A stretch of DNA of 64,000 nucleotides from Secundilactobacillus hailunensis (GTDB taxonomy: Bacteria > Bacillota > Bacilli > Lactobacillales > Lactobacillaceae): positions 1-64,000 of the forward strand of contig NZ_BJDO01000005.1 in assembly GCF_005405185.1 (NCBI RefSeq), in the 5' to 3' direction. Below, in pieces: positions 1 through 6,885 of this stretch. The notes below the pieces were generated by a model. The model worked only from the letters and a program-made list of their open reading frames with translations. It did no database searches and was not told the DNA's origin. Each line of letters begins with the position of its first letter. Position 1 is the stretch's first letter. A program made the translations under genes and the position numbers.

Positions 1-1
1 C

Positions 2-475
2 GAACAAATCGGGTTGGATGAAGTCCACGCCGAACTCTTACCTGAAGAAAAAGTTGAGTACATTAAAAAGTTCAAGGATCAAGGTCGTCACGTTGCCTTT
101 GTTGGTGACGGAATCAACGACAGCCCGGCTATCGCTACCGCCCAAATTGGAATCGCCATGGGCAGTGGGACTGACGTTGCCATTGAAACTTCGGACGTTG
201 TGTTAATGCAGTCCAGCTTTGAAGCTCTGGTTCACGCCTACGCCCTTTCTAAGAAGACCGTTATCAACACTAAGGAAAACATCGCCATCGCGATTGGCGT
301 CGTCATCTTCCTGCTAATCGGTTTGATTGTCGGCTTCATCTACATGGCCAGCGGGATGTTTGTCCACGAGGCCAGCATCTTAGTCGTGATCTTCAACGCA
401 ATGCGGCTGATCCGTTACGGCAAGATGCCAACTCAGGCACAGCAGACCGCAACACAAAAAACTTCGCTAACTTGA
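2..475 (+). CDS. P1B-type metal-transporting ATPase, C-terminal part (5' end outside window)
   Basis: The reading frame is open from base 2, so only the last ~157 residues of a P-type ATPase are present. GDGINDSPA (Mg/P-domain hinge motif) is followed by a hydrophobic stretch and a final membrane segment containing HEASILVVIFNAMRL. In P1B-ATPases the last transmembrane helix helps set metal choice. An HE followed by small residues resembles the P1B-4 group (Co/Fe/Zn export) more than the Cu-type helix, but this is inference from a short motif. A small CxxC metal-binding protein and a Dps-like protein follow at short spacing, which fits a metal/oxidative-stress operon. The annotated start is simply the window edge. 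Confidence 0.9.
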   Translation, partial: EQIGLDEVHAELLPEEKVEYIKKFKDQGRHVAFVGDGINDSPAIATAQIGIAMGSGTDVAIETSDVVLMQSSFEALVHAYALSKKTVINTKENIAIAIGVVIFLLIGLIVGFIYMASGMFVHEASILVVIFNAMRLIRYGKMPTQAQQTATQKTSLT

Positions 476-561
476 TTTACGTCAATTTCAAAACCAGTAA
501 AACCAGTTAAACTATAGATAATCAAAACAAACAAGAACAACTAAAAAAGGAGATCGTTATT

Positions 562-807
562 ATGACAAACAAACGTGCGACTTTACAATTAGATGGATTG
601 ACCTGCCCGTCATGCATGACCAAGATTGAAAGTGCCCTGGCTCACCAGCCCGGTGTTGAGAACGTGAAAGTCCTGTTCAACGCCAGCAAAGCCAAAGCCG
701 ACTTTGATGACAGCCAGGTCTCCGCTGAAGAGTTAGGCCAAGTGGTCGACAAGTTAGGTTATGAAGTGAAGAAGATCCGGGTAAAAGACGCAGTCGCTGC
801 TAAGTAG
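562..807 (+). CDS. Heavy-metal-associated (HMA) domain protein, CopZ-like
   Basis: An 81-residue protein that is a single ferredoxin-like HMA domain. The metal-binding motif TCPSCMTKIE lies near residue 14, and the domain ends with the usual GYEV segment. Such proteins are soluble cytosolic metallochaperones that hand Cu(I) or other soft metals to a P1B-ATPase. Here the ATPase gene lies 86 bp upstream on the same strand. An AAAAGGAG ribosome binding site sits before the ATG. The stop is only 13 bp before the dps-like gene, so the three genes are probably co-transcribed. The metal itself cannot be read from the sequence. Confidence 0.88.
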   Translation: MTNKRATLQLDGLTCPSCMTKIESALAHQPGVENVKVLFNASKAKADFDDSQVSAEELGQVVDKLGYEVKKIRVKDAVAAK

Positions 808-820
808 GAGGAATAAATAT

Positions 821-1390
821 ATGACGACAGATGTTAAAGATTTAGTAGAAGAAAAGTACCAAGCCGAAGTTAAACAAGCCGACATCGATCACCATACCCC
901 CACCGCTGGGGCGATGACCGGCCACATCGTCTCGAATCTTCGAGTGCTGGATGTGAAACTCCACCAAGCCAAATGGTTTATGAAAGGCTTTGAAGCCTTA
1001 GCCGTTCGTCCACTCTATGACGAACTGATCGACCAAGCCCGCAAAGATTATGATGTGGTTGCTGAAGCCCTTCTAGACGAAAATGAGCTGCCACCTTCGA
1101 CTACCGAAGAATACGGTAACTACAAGATGCTGGATGAAGATGGCCGCAACAAGTACCTGACTACTTCCGAGCTGGTTGATATTACCGCTCACGACTACAA
1201 CACGGAAAACCTCTTCGTCACCCGGGCGATTAAGTTAGCTGCAAAGGAAGACCGGCCAGCTTTAGCACAAACCCTAACCACCCTATTAAAACAAAACAAT
1301 CACGCTATTCAACAACTGCAAGCACTCCTAGGTAAGACCGCTTGGGAAGGTTTAGTTGAAGAAGACGATGATGATGACGATGATGATTAA
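821..1390 (+). CDS. Dps/ferritin-like protein with altered ferroxidase site and poly-Asp tail
   Basis: A 189-residue four-helix-bundle protein of the Dps family. The helix-B signature is recognisable as KWFMKG and the D-x3-E pair as DYDVVAEA. Classical Dps has a His in the HW.V.G motif and a second His about 12 residues later. Here the aligned positions appear to be Lys (AKWF) and Arg (AVRPLYDEL), while the downstream Asp/Glu pair is kept. The protein ends EEDDDDDDDD, an acidic tail that might bind metal or block DNA binding. Iron storage is therefore doubtful as the main activity; protein or metal buffering is possible. It lies in the metal operon, 13 bp after the HMA gene, with an AGGAGG site. 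Confidence 0.85.
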   Translation: MTTDVKDLVEEKYQAEVKQADIDHHTPTAGAMTGHIVSNLRVLDVKLHQAKWFMKGFEALAVRPLYDELIDQARKDYDVVAEALLDENELPPSTTEEYGNYKMLDEDGRNKYLTTSELVDITAHDYNTENLFVTRAIKLAAKEDRPALAQTLTTLLKQNNHAIQQLQALLGKTAWEGLVEEDDDDDDDD

Positions 1391-1440
1391 ATTAAATGGC
1401 TGACCGGGAGTCACCAATTTAATAACAAGCCCAGTTTTCA

Positions 1441-1478
1441 AAATCCGCTACCAATCATGGTAACGGATTTTTTTAATT
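1441..1478 (+). terminator. Rho-independent terminator of the metal operon
   Basis: AAATCCG-C-TACC pairs with GGTA-A-CGGATTT (one internal mismatch), followed by a run of T. It lies about 50 bp after the dps-like stop. Confidence 0.8.
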
Positions 1479-1493
1479 TCTGAAAAAATATCG

Positions 1494-1736
1494 TATAATT
1501 AATGGAATCAGTAGTGAAAACGGCTTGTTTAAGTCTTTACAGCAGGTGTTTCACATGAAACATTACTGTAAACTACCGTCTTTGTTTTAAAGTTAATATT
1601 GAATAGAAACGAGGAAGTTAAATGACGCATCAGATTTTTCATTGGTTAATCGTACGGACGGAGAGCCCTTTCCTGCTCTAAATAGAACATTCTACCTTTG
1701 CACACTATTCTATTCGAAAGAAGACTTCCTTATATT
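1494..1736 (+). promoter_or_regulatory. Structured leader before the MFS gene, with -10 box and hairpin
   Basis: A TATAAT at 1494-1499 is followed by a ~240-nt untranslated stretch. A hairpin near 1538-1572 pairs TTACAG with CTGTAA and TGTTTCA with TGAAACA. A micro-ORF follows at 1622. The micro-ORF's ribosome binding site (GAGGAAG, 1611-1617) is complementary to ACTTCCT just before the MFS start, so the two could be mutually exclusive. This resembles leaders that sense translation-inhibiting drugs, but no family was recognised. Confidence 0.4.
1622..1681 (+). CDS. Putative 19-residue leader peptide upstream of the MFS exporter
   Basis: ATG at 1622 has a good ribosome binding site (GAGGAAG, 5 bases away) and encodes MTHQIFHWLIVRTESPFLL before a TAA at 1679. 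It sits inside the leader of the MFS gene, 55 bp before that gene's start. No homology is recognised; a regulatory role is inferred from position only. Confidence 0.35.
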   Translation: MTHQIFHWLIVRTESPFLL

Positions 1737-2918
1737 ATGGATGAACCACAATCAATTTCTCGTAAAACCGTTTTAATTATGGCGATTGCTACTGGTGTGA
1801 TCGTCGCTAATCTGAACTTTATCCAACCCATCGAAGGCTTAATCGCTAACGATTTTCACCTTTCCAAAGCAATCGTCGGTGTGCTGGCAATGCTGACACA
1901 GATGGGATATGCTGTTGGCTTATTATTGATCGTTCCCCTAGGTGATATCTTTGACCGTTATCACTTGATTCAGTTCATGATGGTCCTGTCGATTATTTCC
2001 CTGTTCATTGCGTTTATATCACCAAATGCACTTGTCTTTGCCATTGCCACCACTCTGATTGGAATCACGTCAGTAGCACCGCAGATCATTATCCCGTACG
2101 CCGGTTTTCTTGCACCAGCGATGCAGCGTGGCAAAGTATTAGGTACCGTTCTAAGTGGCCTGTTGACCGGGATCCTGCTGTCACGATCCTTTAGCGGTCT
2201 GCTTGGGAGCGTCATTAATTGGCAATATATTTATTTGATTGCCGCGATAATGGACATCATTTTACTGCTCATCGTCCATCAAGCAATGCCGCGGGATCCC
2301 CGTGGTCACCAGCATTTAAGCTATGCGAGCGTTATTAAATCATTGCCGCGTCTATTCACCACTCAACGAAGATTACGCGGTTCGTCGCTCAACGGTTTTA
2401 CTATGTTTGCCGTTTCTAACGTTTTATGGTCAACCCTAGCTTTCTATTTGGCTGACCAGTACCACCTGGGCAGTAACGTCGCTGGGTTACTAGGACTATT
2501 GGGCATTGCAGGCGTTATCGTCGCTCCCTATATTGGTAATCTGGTAGACCACCGCTCACCTCGGCTGACCATCGGATTATCAGTTTTCTTCTCCAGTATC
2601 GCCTTCCTGCTATTTTGGCTCATCGGTCACTGGCTGATTGGATTGATCGTTGGAATCGTCTTACTGGATCTGGGAACTCAATTCAGTCAGGTGTCCAATC
2701 AAGCCATCGTCCAATCCTTGAATCGTAAAGAAAGCAGCCGCAATAACTCCATCTTTATGTTCAGCTACTTTCTCGGTGGCTCACTAGGTACCCTATCCGC
2801 AACTTGGGCATGGAGTATCGCCAAATGGAATGGTGTTTGCCTTGTCGCGGTCGTCTTCTTAGTCATTGCACTACTTGGACATTTAATTTTAAAAGAACCA
2901 GAAAAGCTACACGATTAA
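1737..2918 (+). CDS. MFS transporter (12-TM, exporter-like)
   Basis: About 393 residues from the ATG at 1737. A longer frame begins with a TTG at 1698, but that region reads as leader. Twelve hydrophobic segments are visible, with a central basic loop near the middle (PRDPRGHQH ... TTQRRLRG). The segment GLLLIVPLGDIFDRY is the conserved MFS loop 2-3 motif (G...GD..DR). The overall pattern matches the sugar/drug efflux-type MFS of Firmicutes; the substrate is unknown. A structured leader with a micro-ORF precedes it. A fragment matching its last codons (KEPEKLH) recurs near 4750 after the next gene, evidence of a local rearrangement. Confidence 0.8.
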   Translation: MDEPQSISRKTVLIMAIATGVIVANLNFIQPIEGLIANDFHLSKAIVGVLAMLTQMGYAVGLLLIVPLGDIFDRYHLIQFMMVLSIISLFIAFISPNALVFAIATTLIGITSVAPQIIIPYAGFLAPAMQRGKVLGTVLSGLLTGILLSRSFSGLLGSVINWQYIYLIAAIMDIILLLIVHQAMPRDPRGHQHLSYASVIKSLPRLFTTQRRLRGSSLNGFTMFAVSNVLWSTLAFYLADQYHLGSNVAGLLGLLGIAGVIVAPYIGNLVDHRSPRLTIGLSVFFSSIAFLLFWLIGHWLIGLIVGIVLLDLGTQFSQVSNQAIVQSLNRKESSRNNSIFMFSYFLGGSLGTLSATWAWSIAKWNGVCLVAVVFLVIALLGHLILKEPEKLHD

Positions 2919-2966
2919 AATTATATGTGAAAACTGTTTAATTAATTAAAAATTTATGTTATCATT

Positions 2967-3252
2967 TATAATATAAATTTAATACAGTATGCAATGAAGA
3001 GAAGAGTAAAGGAATTAGTAAAGTTGTAGAGCGACCATCGTTGGTGAAAGGGTGGACTAGAACGTTTCTTGAAGATGAGCTCTGAGCAATTATCAAAAGT
3101 GAAAGCTTGCGGTACGTGGGAAGCACGATAAAATTCCGGGCATGTTTGTGCCTTTGAGGTAGCGATGGTAACGTCACTACGAATAAATGGGTGGTAACAC
3201 GATCAAAAATCGTCCCTGTACAGAATAATTCTGTGCGGGGACGATTTTTTGT
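2967..3252 (+). promoter_or_regulatory. T-box riboswitch, probably Met-specific, controlling the downstream permease
   Basis: A TATAAT lies at 2967-2972. The T-box core GGGTGGTAACACGA is at 3189-3202 and is followed by a terminator (AAAATCGTCCC ... GGGGACGATTTTTT, 3205-3252). On the 3' side of stem I, GAA (3071-3073), one base, then ATG (3075-3077) has the same geometry as GAA-A-ATC in the brnQ T-box of this window. That suggests a methionine specifier; GAT (Asp) one base earlier is the alternative. Uncharged tRNA would stabilise the antiterminator and switch on the permease. Confidence 0.85.
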
Positions 3253-3337
3253 TTGGTAAGCATACTCTACCAACGCGTTATCAAAGTAGATTCTCAGATT
3301 TTTAATGATTAATGAGTGGCTTAAGGAGGCCAAAAAC

Positions 3338-4726
3338 ATGTTGAAAAAAGAGAAAATTCAGGTTAACAAAGACGGGACTCGCCGTGGTCTATCCAACATT
3401 GCTGTTCAAATGATTGCGTTTGGTGGCTCGATTGGGACCGGACTCTTCTTGGGTGCCGGCAGCACGATTCACAGAACCGGACCATCGATCTTGTTAGTTT
3501 ATTTAATCATCGGTGGCTTCTTCTTCCTCATGATGCGCGCAATTGGTGAAATGATGTACTCCGATCCGGATCAACACACCTTCGTCTCGTTTATCAGAAA
3601 GTACGTTGGCTCAGGAGTGGGTAAATTTGCCGAATGGAGCTATTGGCTGGAACTGATTTTGGTGGCAAACGCCGAACTCATCGCGCTATCAACCTACGTC
3701 CAGTTCTGGTTCCCACATAGTTCCGCCGCCCTAGTTCAACTGGGCTTCTGGGTAGTTTTGACCGGCGTTAACATTGCGATGGTCAGTTCATTCGGCCATT
3801 CCGAAACGTTCTTATCCGGGATTAAAATTTTGGCCATTATCGCGCTGATATGCGTTGGTATTTATTTAGTATTCATCCATCACCAAAACCCCGCTGGCAC
3901 TCACGCATCCTGGGGTAATTTAACCAACCACTTCACGATGTTTCCAAATGGGTTCCATCAGTTTATCATGGCCTTTCCAATGGTCTTCTTCGCCTTTCAA
4001 GGAATGGAATTCGTGGGAATTACCACCGCTGAAACCAAGGATCCTAAACGCGTTTTACCAAAAGCAATCAACCAAATCATTTTCAGAATTCTGCTATTTT
4101 ATATTGGTTCGCTGGTCGTGATCATGGCGATCACCCCTTGGCGTTCACTGAATCCGGCTCAAAGCCCATTCGTGCAAATCTTTACCCTTGCTGGGATGCC
4201 AGCTGCCTCTCAGGTGATCAACGTGGTGGTTATTGCCGCCGCAATGTCAACTTTGAACAGTTCCATTTTCTCAACTGGTCGTCACTTGTATCAACTGGCA
4301 TTGGAATCACACAGCAAACATATGAAGCCATTCACCAAAGTTTCTACCAATGGGATTCCCATCGTTGCGGTACTGTTCTCCGCAGCTTGCATGTTGTTTG
4401 CCCCAATCATCAGTTCGTTCAACGCCTTGAGCACGGCGTTTACCTTCATCGCCTCCGTTTCCAGTGATATTTATATTCTGGTCTGCATCCTAACGATGGT
4501 GGCCCACTACAAGTACCGTCGTTCCGCAGATTTTCAGACTGACGGCTTCAAGATGCCTGGCTACAAGTGGTCCAATCCATTGACGATCTGCTTCTTTATC
4601 GCCATCTTTGTGAGCCTATTCTTCAGCCACGCATCGCTATTGCCGGCCATCGGTGCCATTATATGGGCAGTCGCGTTTAACTTGTTGCTTAAACGCAATG
4701 ACGGTCTGAGTATTCGATATCAGTAA
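3338..4726 (+). CDS. Amino acid permease, AAT/APC family
   Basis: A 462-residue inner-membrane amino-acid:proton symporter. The start is set by AAGGAGG (3323-3329) before ATG 3338; an in-frame ATG at 3305 lacks such a site. TM1 carries the family signature IAFGGSIGTGLFLGAG, followed by about 11 more membrane segments. The glycine/serine-rich unwound helix and a FQGMEFVGITTAET segment in TM6 are typical of the APC amino-acid/cation superfamily. It is monocistronic behind a T-box leader, so expression should rise when the cognate tRNA is uncharged. Methionine is the best guess from the specifier position; the permease sequence alone does not fix the substrate. Confidence 0.9.
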   Translation: MLKKEKIQVNKDGTRRGLSNIAVQMIAFGGSIGTGLFLGAGSTIHRTGPSILLVYLIIGGFFFLMMRAIGEMMYSDPDQHTFVSFIRKYVGSGVGKFAEWSYWLELILVANAELIALSTYVQFWFPHSSAALVQLGFWVVLTGVNIAMVSSFGHSETFLSGIKILAIIALICVGIYLVFIHHQNPAGTHASWGNLTNHFTMFPNGFHQFIMAFPMVFFAFQGMEFVGITTAETKDPKRVLPKAINQIIFRILLFYIGSLVVIMAITPWRSLNPAQSPFVQIFTLAGMPAASQVINVVVIAAAMSTLNSSIFSTGRHLYQLALESHSKHMKPFTKVSTNGIPIVAVLFSAACMLFAPIISSFNALSTAFTFIASVSSDIYILVCILTMVAHYKYRRSADFQTDGFKMPGYKWSNPLTICFFIAIFVSLFFSHASLLPAIGAIIWAVAFNLLLKRNDGLSIRYQ

Positions 4727-4735
4727 TATTGATCT

Positions 4736-4780
4736 AACTTTCATTCTAAAAGAACCGGAAAAATTACATGCTTAAAAATG
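4736..4780 (+). repeat. Remnant copy of the MFS gene 3' end
   Basis: The stretch around 4745-4778 (TAAAAGAACCGGAAAA then TTACATGCTTAAAA) closely matches the last codons of the MFS gene at 2889-2922. It encodes a KEPEKLH-like end again. It suggests that the T-box/permease unit was inserted into, or duplicated beside, the MFS 3' end. Confidence 0.55.
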
Positions 4781-4824
4781 AAGAACGCACTCACCCGCTG
4801 AAATGCAAATGAGTGCGTTCTTTT
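4781..4824. terminator. Bidirectional terminator
   Basis: AAGAACGCACTCA pairs with TGAGTGCGTTCTT across a 16-nt loop, with T/A runs on both sides. It serves the permease (+) and the convergent small membrane protein gene (-). Confidence 0.85.
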
Positions 4825-5122
4825 AACTAAAAATAACATGATTGATTCCCGTGATATTCATCACATATAAGACCAGTATCAGGGCATTTACCGCAGCTGA
4901 AATCACAATAATGCCGTAGGAAAATGTGGCTGTAAAAAAGCCAAAGATCAACGGATTACGGTATCTTTGATGCTGATACGTAAATGTCCAAATGATTAAG
5001 ACTAACGTCGCCACAGCTTGGACGACGATTCCAATTAAATAAACCGGCACAGTACCCAATTTAGCCTGGAAAAAATAAGTTAAGGCAGTAATCACATCAA
5101 CAATAATGGCTAATAGCGACAT
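4823..5122 (-). CDS. Small membrane protein of unknown function
   Basis: About 99 residues starting MSLLAIIVDVITALTY. The start at 5122 is chosen because GGGGAGGGG lies 6 bases upstream; the longer frame to 5167 has no such site. Three to four hydrophobic segments cover most of the protein, with a short basic loop YQHQRYRNP in the middle. The size and layout resemble the PnuC/SemiSWEET-sized integral membrane proteins, but no defining motif was found, so no function is proposed. It is convergent with the permease and shares its terminator. Confidence 0.6.
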   Translation of the reverse strand: MSLLAIIVDVITALTYFFQAKLGTVPVYLIGIVVQAVATLVLIIWTFTYQHQRYRNPLIFGFFTATFSYGIIVISAAVNALILVLYVMNITGINHVIFS

Positions 5123-5381
5123 AGCGTACCCCTCCCCCATTGGATTAGTAATCCTAATTATACACAAACTTGCCGCAAAGGTGTTTTTGGAAGAACCGCC
5201 AGTTTTAAAATAGAACGGTATTTAGTTAGTCGGCAGTTAAAACATGGATTCCAAATTATCCTGAACCTGTTTAAATTCTCGATGAGTCCGCTCAAAGTTT
5301 TGTTATTTAATCACGGATAACCGCAACTAAAACCTGTTCTAATGAGGCATCATTGGAAAATTATTCTTTCTTTTTAGTTAA
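5123..5381. other. Intergenic region with a possible gene remnant
   Basis: No full gene is seen. On the minus strand, 5242-5307 reads QNFERTHREFKQVQDNLESM-F-stop, a coiled-coil-like C-terminus without an upstream gene body, probably a decayed ORF. Confidence 0.35.
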
Positions 5382-5602
5382 GGGCAAGGAAACACGTTCT
5401 TTTAAGGACGTGATGAATTGCCTAGATTCGAGCCATCAGGTATAATAACGAGGTAGCGAAAACCAAGCTACAAAATATTGAAACGTCACTGGCACGGAAT
5501 GCGCCTTAGTCAATAGCCGTAACCTCTGCACGCCATTCAACGAATGATGTGTAAGTCAGCGGTGTTCCTAGAAGCTCGTTACTTCAGTGACGAGTAGTTC
5601 AC
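5382..5602 (+). mobile_element. Solo omega-RNA-like element, copy 1 (IS200/IS605-derived, no transposase)
   Basis: A 221-bp unit that is near-identical to 33841-34065 and, over its last ~125 bp, to the 3' end of the tnpB element ending at 57304. The left part has a hairpin ACGTTC-tttaag-GACGT. The right part ends in hairpin CTCGTTAC-TTCA-GTGACGAG plus TAGTTCAC. It carries its own promoter. No ORF is present. The best reading is a palindrome-ended element that keeps the TnpB guide-RNA scaffold but not the nuclease. Confidence 0.75.
5418..5446 (+). promoter_or_regulatory. Sigma-A promoter inside solo element copy 1
   Basis: TTGCCT (5418-5423), 17-bp spacer, TATAAT (5441-5446). The same pair with the same spacing is kept in copy 2. 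Confidence 0.75.
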
Positions 5603-5699
5603 AGCCAACGTTGTGCTCTCATGGTAGGATATAGATATATCAAATGAGTTCAAAGTCATCATAAACCGTCGCGGTCGCTACCCGTGACGGCATTTTTTT
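5453..5699 (+). ncRNA. Predicted omega-RNA-like transcript from solo element copy 1
   Basis: Transcription from the promoter at 5418-5446 would start near 5453, pass a GTAGC/GCTAC hairpin, then the block shared with the tnpB 3' region, exit the element at 5602 and reach a terminator at 5666-5699. In TnpB systems the bases immediately after the right end act as guide; here that would be AGCCAACGTTGTGCTCTC. The RNA is predicted, not observed. Confidence 0.5.
5666..5699 (+). terminator. Terminator downstream of solo element copy 1
   Basis: CCGTC-GC-GGT pairs with ACC-CGT-GACGG, followed by CATTTTTTT. Confidence 0.7.
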
Positions 5700-5729
5700 G
5701 CAGCTCGAATTGTCAAATTAAATGCAAAA

Positions 5730-5765
5730 ATGACCTGATCCTAATATTTAAAGGGATCAGGTCAT
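5730..5765 (-). terminator. Terminator of secreted paralog A
   Basis: ATGACCTGATCC and GGATCAGGTCAT form a perfect 12-bp stem. The same stem recurs after three other paralogs (6804, 16226, 20041), and a decayed copy stands alone near 12036. Confidence 0.8.
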
Positions 5766-5812
5766 CATTGTTCACCATATAAAGTTATTAATTATTAAGT
5801 GAATCAGTCAGT

Positions 5813-6661
5813 TTACGGATTGGGTACCAATATAATTAGCATATAGCCAGGTTCTGGCGCCTCACCACCCAGTTCTGCTCCTGCGTACTGAGCGCCAATT
5901 GACCAACCAGTATACTTAGCTCGAGCAGTGGCACCATAACCAGCCTTTTCAAGTGCCTGTTCCATTGCTACATGGTCGTATGGGGCATCAGCATCAACAC
6001 GGATAATGACTGCACCATTACCATTAACATGCTCTTCACCCAGCGTTTCCTGTATGCTTTGAGTCGAATCATCAAAGTCTACAGCATCACTATAACCAGA
6101 GTCAAAAACATCGTTTGCTGCTCGTGTAATCTGAGAACTATAAATAGTGTGTGGGAATAACTGCATTAGATAAGCTCCACCGGCATCAATTCCACTACGA
6201 GGATCTTTTTCTAGTGCATTCCAATCCACATTTTCAACTGTGGTGCTAGGTGCAATTGACTTGCCACCAGTTGTTTGTGTGTTAGCACCACTAGTTGGTA
6301 TTGTTGGTGTAGTTCCAGTGCTTGAAGCAATTGACTTCAAGTAGCCATGCCATACCCAGCCTGTGCGGTGACCCACACGGAACTTGTAGTAAACGGAAGT
6401 CTTACCGTTCTTGGTCACATGGGCCGCGTAGTATTCTTCAACCTTTGAACCGTAATAGCGCATGGTACCCATCTTACGGGATAAGCGACCATTGTTATAA
6501 ACGTAGGCGTTCTTGTTAGTTACTGAGACCGTCTTGTTTGGGATGTTCTCGTAATACCGTACATAAGTCCGAGCCTGTGCGTTGGCTGGGGTTGCTGATA
6601 GGCCGAGTAACAAGCCACCGCCGATAACCAATGACAAACCCAATTGTTTCTTTAAGTTCAT
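5813..6661 (-). CDS. Secreted SH3-like protein, paralog A
   Basis: 282 residues. Residues 1-30 form a classical signal peptide (two Lys, hydrophobic LSLVIGGGLLLGLSATP, cleavage near ANAQA). Residues ~31-118 form an SH3/GW-like wall-binding segment rich in Tyr and ending RTGWVWHGYLK. A Thr/Ser-rich linker follows, then a ~140-residue C-terminal domain of unknown function that ends in VPNP. The N-terminal half is nearly identical in paralogs A, B, C and E, while the C-terminal half varies. It follows paralog B on the same strand, downstream of a phosphoesterase and a phage lysis module. The likely site of action is the cell wall. No enzyme motif was recognised in the C-terminal domain. Confidence 0.8.
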   Translation of the reverse strand: MNLKKQLGLSLVIGGGLLLGLSATPANAQARTYVRYYENIPNKTVSVTNKNAYVYNNGRLSRKMGTMRYYGSKVEEYYAAHVTKNGKTSVYYKFRVGHRTGWVWHGYLKSIASSTGTTPTIPTSGANTQTTGGKSIAPSTTVENVDWNALEKDPRSGIDAGGAYLMQLFPHTIYSSQITRAANDVFDSGYSDAVDFDDSTQSIQETLGEEHVNGNGAVIIRVDADAPYDHVAMEQALEKAGYGATARAKYTGWSIGAQYAGAELGGEAPEPGYMLIILVPNP

Positions 6662-6803
6662 TTTAAAGTTCCTCCCTTTAATGCAATTTAATTATAGTCT
6701 ATTTTTAGGGGGACAATATACAAGCATTTAAAGCTAAAAATGCATAAGCAAAACACCTTAAATAATTGCGGATCTCACCATCAGAGATTTTAGATTATTC
6801 ACA

Positions 6804-6842
6804 AAAATGGCTCGATCCCCATATTTAAGGGATCAGGCCATC
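6804..6842 (-). terminator. Terminator of secreted paralog B
   Basis: ATGGCtcGATCCC and GGGATCaGGCCAT stem, the same family as the stem at 5730. Confidence 0.7.
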
Positions 6843-6885
6843 ATTACTTAACCTATTTATTTAATTATTAAATGAAATTATCAAT

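Noticed and set aside
2962-3339. 125-codon minus-strand open frame
   Set aside because: It lies over the T-box leader and has no ribosome binding site or protein-like composition.
5382-5699. CRISPR or tRNA interpretation of the structured region
   Set aside because: There are no regularly spaced repeats and no cloverleaf; the match to the tnpB right end explains it better.
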